Assembly (NCBI GenBank): GCA_027038335.1
Contig: JALVWI010000135.1
Span: forward strand, 1-11,375
Direction of reading: 5' to 3'
Length of the DNA: 11,375 nucleotides
DNA from: Campylobacterales bacterium
Lineage (GTDB): Bacteria; Campylobacterota; Campylobacteria; Campylobacterales; JALSKU01
Shown here: in pieces, positions 6,317-11,375 of the stretch
Layout of the letters: the number at the start of each line of letters is the position of its first letter
Position numbering within the stretch: position 1 is the first letter of the stretch
The notes under the pieces: generated by a model
Databases searched by the model: none
Told to the model about the DNA's origin: nothing
Seen by the model: the letters and a program-made list of their open reading frames with translations, nothing else
Translations under genes and position numbers: made by a program

Positions 6317-9007
6317 ATGATAAAATCAAATATGCAAAAAAAATTATACAATTTAGAAAATATTGAAAAAGTTATAACTTATATACCGACTATTTTTCTT
6401 TTATTGATTAGTAGTTTTATCATTATCATCTCTTATGCGGTGATAAATACAAAAAAAACAAAAGAGATAGAATCTATAAAAGAGCGTTCTGTTATCAGGT
6501 ATGAATTTAAAGAAAAAGAAAAACTATATAATTTTGTTTCAAATATAAGAAAGTGTTTTTCAAAAGATATAGCAAAAGCAAAAACAAAACTTCAAAAAGT
6601 AGTTTACAAATCAAGTGGGTATATACAAAGACTTGGACTAGAAGGAAAAGATTTTAATGAAATTATAAAATATCTTAAAAATGTTGAAAAAACTCAAAGT
6701 GTAACTTTTGCACTGTTTAGAGGAGATACTCTTGAAATATACAAAGGCAAGAGTCTTATAGAGTACCTTAGAGAATTAATCTTTGGACAAAAAGATGCTA
6801 AAAAGTATAATAGACTTGTTTTAAAGTATATTTATTCACAAGGCGGTGATAACTTTCAATACTGGATAGATGATGTTAAAAAAACTGTAAGAGTGACTTT
6901 TTTTGACAAAATTTATATACAAAACCAATTATTTTATATAGGTGCATTTTCAACGATAAACAATTTGAGAAATATTACTAAACACATCATCATATCCAAT
7001 ATAAAAACTAATAAAAATGATTATATTTGGCTTTATGATATGATAGATAAGGAGGTTTATAACTTTTTTGGACACAAAAAAATATATAAAGCTTATAAAA
7101 TTCATACACATAACATAAAAGATGAAAAGTATAAAATACTCAAATATTACGAAACACATGAAAATGAAAATGATAGATTTAAAAATAGAGTTTATTTAAT
7201 GGATAAATTCAAATTTGTTACATCTATAGAGTATGATAAAAAGAGTGCTTTTATGCAAAAAGGTAATGAAATTGTAAAAATCAAAAAATATTATAATTCA
7301 TTTTTTTATAAAATAGTAATTGCTGTTGTCTTGATAACACTTTTGCTTATCATATCTTCTATACTTTTTGCAAGATTTGTAAAAGATGTCTTTGCAAGAT
7401 ATAACAGAAGACTCTATCTTAGAAAAGAGTCTTTGCAGCATTGGAAAAAAAGATTTGAGCTTGCTATCATAGCTTCAAATGATGGAATGTGGGATATAGA
7501 TTTTGTAAAAAACAGTATCTATTTTTCAAAAAAATGGCTTGAAATATCAGGATATGATAGAAATGATATTAAGTCATTTGGAGATTGGTTTGGACTTATT
7601 CATAAAGAGGATAGAGATATAGTTCAAATGCAGTTCGATGAAATATTAGAAGGCAGAAGAGAACATCTTATATGTGAATATAGACTGAAAACTAAAAATA
7701 GCGGATACAAATGGATACTAGCCCGCGGTAAAATCTTTATAAGTAATGATAAAAAAAGTTATAAAAGAATGCTTATGATGAGTATGGATATAGATAAAAA
7801 TAAAAGACTTTCAAAAGAACTTCTAAATGTGGAACTATTGGTTGAAGATGGAAAAATTACTATATTTAAGTGGAGGAATGATGGCAAATTAAGTGTAGAA
7901 TTTGTTTCAAATAGTATAAAAAATTATGGATATATAAAAGGTAGCTTTGAGACAGGAAAGCTTTTTTATGAAGATATAATATATAAAGAAGATAGAATTG
8001 CATTAAAAAATGAGATAGATTATGCTATAAAATCATTTCAAAAGAGCTTTAGTAAGATATACAGGATCATAGATAACGCAGATCAGATAAAGTGGGTGTA
8101 TTCAAGAGTTCTTATCTTAAGAGATGATTTTGGAGAAGTTGATGGATTTTATGGATATATTTATGATATTACAAAGTTAAAGGATGTTCAAGAAGAGTTA
8201 AAATCAAAAGTTAAAGAAGAGATTGAAAAAAATAGACAAAAAGATGCTTTTATTATCCAGCAAAATAAACTAGCTTCAATGGGTGGAATGCTAGGCTCTA
8301 TCGCTCATCAATGGCGACAACCGCTAAATAATGTACAATTAATCCTTCACTTTATAAGAGATAATTGTGGTCAAAAAAAGTTTTCCCAAGAGATTTTAAG
8401 AGACTATATACATAGAGCTAAAACCCAAATAGAGTATATGTCTCAAACGATAGATGATTTTAGAAATTTTTATAAACCTTCGAAAAGTAAAAATAATTTC
8501 TCTTTAGAGGAGTCAATTAAAACAACACTAAAGCTTGTAGAAGATCAATTTTATAATAATGATATAGAAATAGAGCTTTTTTGTAAAGAAAAAATTATAC
8601 TAAATAGTTATGAAAATGAACTAAAACAGAGTATATTAAATATCTTAAATAATGCCAAAGATGCAATCCTCCAAAGAAGAGAAAAAGAAAACTTTGAGGC
8701 GATGATTGATATAGTCATCAAGAAAGTAGTAGGAAGTAAAGTAAAAGATATTATTAAAAATTTTGATAGTAAGAAAAATTTTGCTATTATATCTATAAAA
8801 AATAACGGTGGTAATATTGACGAAAGAGTTATTGATAGAATTTTTGAGCCATACTTTACAACCAAATTTGAAACACAAGGTACCGGAATAGGACTATATA
8901 TGTCAAAAGTTATGATAGAAAAAAATTTAAAAGGTAAAATTAGTGTCAAAAATATTCCAAACGGAGTAGATTTTGAGCTTATTTTGCCTATTGATGAATC
9001 TAGTTAG
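6317..9007 (+). CDS. Membrane sensor histidine kinase, extracytoplasmic sensor plus two PAS domains
   Basis: This is an 896-residue two-component sensor. One membrane helix is at about 23-44 and a second at about 330-353. Between them lies a periplasmic domain of about 285 residues, a size that suits a double-Cache ligand sensor, but I cannot confirm the fold. Cytoplasmic PAS domains follow at about 376-495 and 510-620, then a coiled coil (620-650). The H-box SIAHQWRQPLNNV carries His664 as the phosphorylation site, a form common in Campylobacterota. The ATPase domain shows the N box (N775, NAKDA at 779-783), FEPYFTTK (843-850) and GTGIGLYMSK (855-864). The usual DNGGGI of the G1 box reads NNGGNI (829-834), so the adenine-binding Asp is Asn. 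The ATG at 6317 lacks a ribosome site; Met6 at 6332 is an equally weak alternative. The response regulator gene follows after 12 bases, so the two form a pair. The ligand is unknown. Confidence 0.9.
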   Translation: MIKSNMQKKLYNLENIEKVITYIPTIFLLLISSFIIIISYAVINTKKTKEIESIKERSVIRYEFKEKEKLYNFVSNIRKCFSKDIAKAKTKLQKVVYKSSGYIQRLGLEGKDFNEIIKYLKNVEKTQSVTFALFRGDTLEIYKGKSLIEYLRELIFGQKDAKKYNRLVLKYIYSQGGDNFQYWIDDVKKTVRVTFFDKIYIQNQLFYIGAFSTINNLRNITKHIIISNIKTNKNDYIWLYDMIDKEVYNFFGHKKIYKAYKIHTHNIKDEKYKILKYYETHENENDRFKNRVYLMDKFKFVTSIEYDKKSAFMQKGNEIVKIKKYYNSFFYKIVIAVVLITLLLIISSILFARFVKDVFARYNRRLYLRKESLQHWKKRFELAIIASNDGMWDIDFVKNSIYFSKKWLEISGYDRNDIKSFGDWFGLIHKEDRDIVQMQFDEILEGRREHLICEYRLKTKNSGYKWILARGKIFISNDKKSYKRMLMMSMDIDKNKRLSKELLNVELLVEDGKITIFKWRNDGKLSVEFVSNSIKNYGYIKGSFETGKLFYEDIIYKEDRIALKNEIDYAIKSFQKSFSKIYRIIDNADQIKWVYSRVLILRDDFGEVDGFYGYIYDITKLKDVQEELKSKVKEEIEKNRQKDAFIIQQNKLASMGGMLGSIAHQWRQPLNNVQLILHFIRDNCGQKKFSQEILRDYIHRAKTQIEYMSQTIDDFRNFYKPSKSKNNFSLEESIKTTLKLVEDQFYNNDIEIELFCKEKIILNSYENELKQSILNILNNAKDAILQRREKENFEAMIDIVIKKVVGSKVKDIIKNFDSKKNFAIISIKNNGGNIDERVIDRIFEPYFTTKFETQGTGIGLYMSKVMIEKNLKGKISVKNIPNGVDFELILPIDESS

Positions 9008-9019
9008 AGGAGTAATAAA

Positions 9020-9718
9020 GTGAATCATAAAACAAGAGTACTGTTAGCTGAAGATGAAAAAGATGCAAGGGATATATTGACATTTTATTTAAACAACCTT
9101 TTTGATGAAATTGATGTTGCAAAAAATGGTGAAGAAGGATACAAACTATATAAAAAAACTCTATCTGAGGGCGGCTCTTATGATTTGGTGATCACTGATA
9201 TAAAAATGCCTAAAGTTGATGGGCTTTCAATGATAGAAAAGATGACAAAACTAGATCAAGAACAAAAATATATCATAGTTTCAGCATATAAAGATGAAGA
9301 GTATCTTTTAAGAGCGATAGGACTTAATATCGCAGGTTATTTTGTAAAGCCTCTTGATGTGGATAAAATGATGAAACTTTTAAAAAAGATAAAAGAGGAT
9401 ATGCTAAAAGATAAGCAAGATGATTCAAATTTTATAGAATTAAATGATACTTACAAATACGATAAAGATAGTTTCTCTTTATATAGAAATAATGAAAATA
9501 TCAAATTTTCTAAAAAAGAATCGTTACTTATCGAAACACTTATCAAAAATCTTAACAAAGTAGTTTCAAATGAAGATCTTAAAAAATCAGTCTGGGGGGA
9601 TAAAAATGTTTCAGATTCAACCCTTAGGACTACCATGAAAAGGGTAAAAGATAAGATAAAAGATCATGATTTTATACTTTCAAGAAAAGGACTTGGCTAT
9701 TTGATAGAAAATAAATAG
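9020..9718 (+). CDS. OmpR/PhoB-family response regulator
   Basis: This is a 232-residue DNA-binding regulator. The receiver domain (about 5-120) has all key residues: acidic pair E11/D12, phospho-acceptor D60 in LVITDIKMP, S88 of the switch, and K110-P111. The C-terminal part (about 138-230) is a winged helix, with VSNEDLKKSVWG, a recognition-helix segment DSTLRTTMKRVKDKI and the wing ending SRKGLGYLI. The start is GTG at 9020, fixed by a GAGGAG ribosome site at 9007-9012 that begins in the last base of the kinase stop codon. It is the evident partner of the upstream kinase, and its most likely target is the TAXI-TRAP transporter promoter just downstream, where 11-bp direct repeats are found. 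No terminator is visible after it, so some read-through into the transporter is likely. Confidence 0.93.
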   Translation: MNHKTRVLLAEDEKDARDILTFYLNNLFDEIDVAKNGEEGYKLYKKTLSEGGSYDLVITDIKMPKVDGLSMIEKMTKLDQEQKYIIVSAYKDEEYLLRAIGLNIAGYFVKPLDVDKMMKLLKKIKEDMLKDKQDDSNFIELNDTYKYDKDSFSLYRNNENIKFSKKESLLIETLIKNLNKVVSNEDLKKSVWGDKNVSDSTLRTTMKRVKDKIKDHDFILSRKGLGYLIENK

Positions 9719-9719
9719 A

Positions 9720-9741
9720 ACTCTTTTAAAACTATTTTGAT
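9720..9741 (+). promoter_or_regulatory. Tandem 11-bp direct repeats, candidate response-regulator operator
   Basis: ACTCTTTTAAA (9720-9730) is followed directly by ACTATTTTGAT (9731-9741), with 8 of 11 positions identical. The pair ends 10 bases before the TATAAT box, replacing a -35. That is the classic geometry of PhoB/OmpR-type activator sites: two 11-bp repeats, one helical turn apart, sited about 10 bp upstream of the -10. The T-rich composition makes chance similarity possible, so binding by the adjacent regulator is inference. Confidence 0.4.
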
Positions 9742-9751
9742 ATTTTTATGC

Positions 9752-9757
9752 TATAAT
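9752..9757 (+). promoter_or_regulatory. Extended -10 promoter of the TAXI-TRAP transporter operon
   Basis: TATAAT preceded by TG and one base (TGCTATAAT from 9749) is a perfect extended -10 element. It predicts transcription from about 9764, with a leader of about 21 bases carrying the strong AAGGAGA ribosome site (9774-9780). There is no TTGACA-like -35 at the right spacing, which fits an activator-dependent promoter or the usual Campylobacterota pattern. Confidence 0.65.
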
Positions 9758-9784
9758 TTCTTCACATTTATATAAGGAGAAATT

Positions 9785-10804
9785 ATGAGTAAAGTTTCAT
9801 TATTTAAAAAACTTTTGTTTACTTCAGTTATTGCTTCATCATTAGTTACGGTAGCATTTGCCGGTAAAAAAGAGCAAAAGTTTATCATCGCTACAGCAAG
9901 TACGGGAGGTACTTACTACCCTGTGGGTGTAGGCATAGCCACTATAGCTAGTTTGAAATTGGCGAAAAAATACAAAATGACTTTTTCAGCCATGACAAGT
10001 GCCGGAAGCGGTGAAAATGTGGATATGCTTGATAAAGGTGAAGTCAATTTTGGAATCTTGCAAGGGCTTTTTGGCTCTATGGCATGGCAAGGCAAAGGAA
10101 AATATAAAGGACATCCAAGAAAGAATTTAAGAAGCATTACAATGCTTTGGCAAAATGTTGAACATTTTGTTGTATATAACAAATATGCTCCAACCGGTAA
10201 TATAATGGATCTTAAAAATCTATACGGAAGACCTTTTTCTATAGGAAAAAGAAACTCAGGCACTAGAGTTTCAGGTCAAACTATCATGAAAACTTTAGGA
10301 ATTGACTACAACAAGATGAATTTGCAATATCTTGGATATACTCCAAGTGCAAAAGCACTTCAAAATAGAAAAATTGACGGTATGAATATCCCCGCAGGTC
10401 CTCCTGCAAGTGCCGTGACAAATGCGTTTGCTACTATAGGAGCTGATAAGATAAAAATCCTTGAGTTTAGTGATGACAATATCAAAAAAATTCAAGCTTC
10501 ATATCCCGTTTGGACTAGATATGTCATAAAAGCCGGAACTTATCCCGGTCTTAAAAAAGATGTTTATACTATAGCTCAGCCAAACTTACTAGTTGTTACA
10601 AAAGATACTCCTAAAGAAGTTGTATATCTTTTAACCAAAACCATTTATGAAAATCTACCGTTTTTGCATAGTGTTCACAAGGCTACACTAGCTATGAGTT
10701 TACAAAAAGCGATAGATGGGCTTCCTATGCCGTTACACCCGGGTGCAGTTAAATTTTATAGAGAAAAAGGCATCAAAATACCTCCAAGACTAATAGCTAA
10801 ATAA
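9785..10804 (+). CDS. TAXI-family TRAP transporter solute-binding protein
   Basis: This is a 339-residue periplasmic receptor of a tripartite ATP-independent transporter. A clear Sec signal peptide is present: positive SKVSLFKK, a hydrophobic core to about residue 22, and probable cleavage after AFA at 24-26. The absence of a lipobox cysteine implies a soluble protein. The mature part begins with the TAXI signature FIIATASTGGTYYPVGVGIA. It continues with SAGSGENVDMLDKGEVNFGILQG, a DLKNLYGRPFSIGKRNSGT segment and the late HPGAVKFYREKGI, all typical of the family. Known TAXI substrates include glutamate/glutamine and 2-oxoglutarate, but sequence alone does not fix the ligand here. The gene has its own promoter and strong ribosome site. 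A GC-rich stem-loop separates it from the permease gene, which would help make receptor in excess. The two-component pair upstream probably regulates it. Confidence 0.95.
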   Translation: MSKVSLFKKLLFTSVIASSLVTVAFAGKKEQKFIIATASTGGTYYPVGVGIATIASLKLAKKYKMTFSAMTSAGSGENVDMLDKGEVNFGILQGLFGSMAWQGKGKYKGHPRKNLRSITMLWQNVEHFVVYNKYAPTGNIMDLKNLYGRPFSIGKRNSGTRVSGQTIMKTLGIDYNKMNLQYLGYTPSAKALQNRKIDGMNIPAGPPASAVTNAFATIGADKIKILEFSDDNIKKIQASYPVWTRYVIKAGTYPGLKKDVYTIAQPNLLVVTKDTPKEVVYLLTKTIYENLPFLHSVHKATLAMSLQKAIDGLPMPLHPGAVKFYREKGIKIPPRLIAK

Positions 10805-10818
10805 AATTTTATCTTTTT

Positions 10819-10839
10819 TCGGGGCTAAAATTGCCCCGA
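10819..10839 (+). promoter_or_regulatory. GC-rich stem-loop between binding protein and permease genes
   Basis: TCGGGGC (10819-10825) pairs perfectly with GCCCCGA (10833-10839) around a 7-base AT loop. It is one of the most GC-rich patches in the window. A run of six T lies before the stem rather than after it, so it is not a standard intrinsic terminator on the plus strand. It more likely protects the 3' end of the binding-protein message or acts as a partial terminator, lowering permease expression. The ribosome site of the permease gene (AAAAGGAAA) begins about 8 bases after it. Confidence 0.6.
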
Positions 10840-10860
10840 TACTTCTAAAAGGAAATCTTC

Positions 10861-11375
10861 ATGGGAATTGCAAAAGAGAAATTAAAGCCGTTTTTACTTT
10901 ATTATGCAGCCGGTATCGCTATCTTTCATTTTTATATCAATATCATAGGCGGTATAAGTGATCTTTGGTTTAACGCAGCACACTTTTCATTTTTATCATC
11001 ACTTGGTTTTTTAACTTATAGGGCTTCAAAATACTCAAATAAGAAAATCATATCGTACTTTGATCTATTTTTAGCACTCATTGCACTGATACCGTTTTTT
11101 TACTTGGTCGGTTTTGAAGAGTCTTTATATGCCGTAGCAAACGGCAATATGAGACCTATGGATTTAGTAGTGTCATCCCTTTCAATTTTACTTGCCATAG
11201 AAATAGTAAGAAGAACTACCGGCTGGATAGTGCCTTCTATGATGATTTTTGCTATTGCTTATGTACTTTTTTTAGGTAAATACATTGACGGTATATTTGG
11301 ATTTGCCGGTATGACAGTGACTAGATTTCTTTACAGGATGTATTTTACAAGTGAAGGACTTTTTGGATTTATTGC
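10861..11375 (+). CDS. TRAP transporter fused permease (4TM/12TM), N-terminal part, runs off right edge
   Basis: This is an open frame of 171 codons with no stop before the window ends. It begins MGIAKEKLKPFLLYYAAG. Hydrophobic segments lie at about residues 11-31, 40-53, 66-84, 101-116 and 121-139, followed by the conserved-looking IDGIFGFAGMTVTRFLYRMYFTSEGLFGF. This is the start of the fused small (DctQ-like) and large (DctM-like) membrane subunits that accompany TAXI receptors. The complete protein should be around 600-700 residues. It carries out ion-coupled import of the ligand delivered by the TAXI protein. The ATG at 10861 is preceded by AAAAGGAAA, and the gene is 56 bases downstream of the receptor gene with the stem-loop between. 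Confidence 0.92.
   Translation, partial: MGIAKEKLKPFLLYYAAGIAIFHFYINIIGGISDLWFNAAHFSFLSSLGFLTYRASKYSNKKIISYFDLFLALIALIPFFYLVGFEESLYAVANGNMRPMDLVVSSLSILLAIEIVRRTTGWIVPSMMIFAIAYVLFLGKYIDGIFGFAGMTVTRFLYRMYFTSEGLFGFI

Noticed and set aside
6316..6321. TATGAT as the -10 box of the kinase gene
   Set aside because: It overlaps the ATG at 6317 and would place the transcript start at or past both candidate start codons. TATACT at 6295-6300 is better placed.
6336..6343. A8 tract at the kinase start (and another A8 at 6451-6458) as phase-variable slippage sites
   Set aside because: Runs of eight A are common in a genome this AT-rich. Phase variation in Campylobacterota mostly uses longer G/C tracts, and the frame here is intact.
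8608..8949. 113-codon minus-strand open frame opposite the kinase ATPase domain
   Set aside because: Its Phe/Ile/Leu-rich translation arises from the complement of Lys/Asn/Glu-rich coding sequence. Nothing supports expression.
10811..10839. Stem-loop at 10819-10839 as an intrinsic terminator
   Set aside because: The T-run lies upstream of the stem, and the permease gene follows with its own ribosome site and no new promoter. It fits an mRNA-stability or partial-termination element better.

Overview
The window reads as a chromosomal segment of an AT-rich member of the Campylobacterota (the former Epsilonproteobacteria; a free-living Sulfurimonas-, Sulfurovum- or Arcobacter-like genus is my guess, not proven). 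Four things point there: strongly A+T-biased codon use; promoters with clear TATAAT-type -10 boxes but no good -35; a sensor kinase with the HQWRQPL H-box; and the block gnnB-gnnA-hemH, the gene order I recall from Campylobacter jejuni (Cj0505c-Cj0504c-Cj0503c).

Layout. Positions 1-2416, minus strand: tRNA-Arg(GCG), then gnnB and gnnA (making the diamino sugar nucleotide UDP-GlcNAc3N for lipid A), then the first third of hemH (ferrochelatase), which runs off the left edge. The four genes are packed 16 bp or less apart with no visible terminator, so the tRNA probably heads the operon. Positions 2417-2546: a 130-bp divergent promoter region with a perfect 14-bp palindrome. Positions 2547-2623, plus strand: tRNA-Arg(CCT). 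Positions 2582-6260, minus strand: lhgO (L-2-hydroxyglutarate oxidase/dehydrogenase) followed by a PAS-PAS-PAS-GGDEF-EAL cyclic-di-GMP protein. The last 14 codons of the latter, stop included, are the antisense of tRNA-Arg(CCT).

Positions 6261-6316: a short divergent promoter region with overlapping -10 boxes on the two strands. Positions 6317-11375, plus strand: a membrane sensor histidine kinase, an OmpR/PhoB-type response regulator, a TAXI-type TRAP solute-binding protein and the start of a fused TRAP permease, which runs off the right edge. The transporter has its own extended -10 promoter. Ten bases upstream of that -10 box lies a pair of 11-bp direct repeats in the geometry of a PhoB-type activator site.

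How the genes may work together (inference): the kinase/regulator pair senses an extracytoplasmic organic acid and switches on the TAXI-TRAP importer. The divergent lhgO would oxidise L-2-hydroxyglutarate to 2-oxoglutarate, suggesting a C5-dicarboxylate theme, and the linked GGDEF-EAL protein would couple this to lifestyle through c-di-GMP. No CRISPR array, insertion sequence, phage gene or defence system is visible. The points most worth a second look are the tRNA/mRNA antisense overlap, the tRNA-headed gnnB operon, the GCG-anticodon arginine tRNA, the degenerate ATP-lid residue of the kinase, and the operator-like repeats ahead of the transporter.
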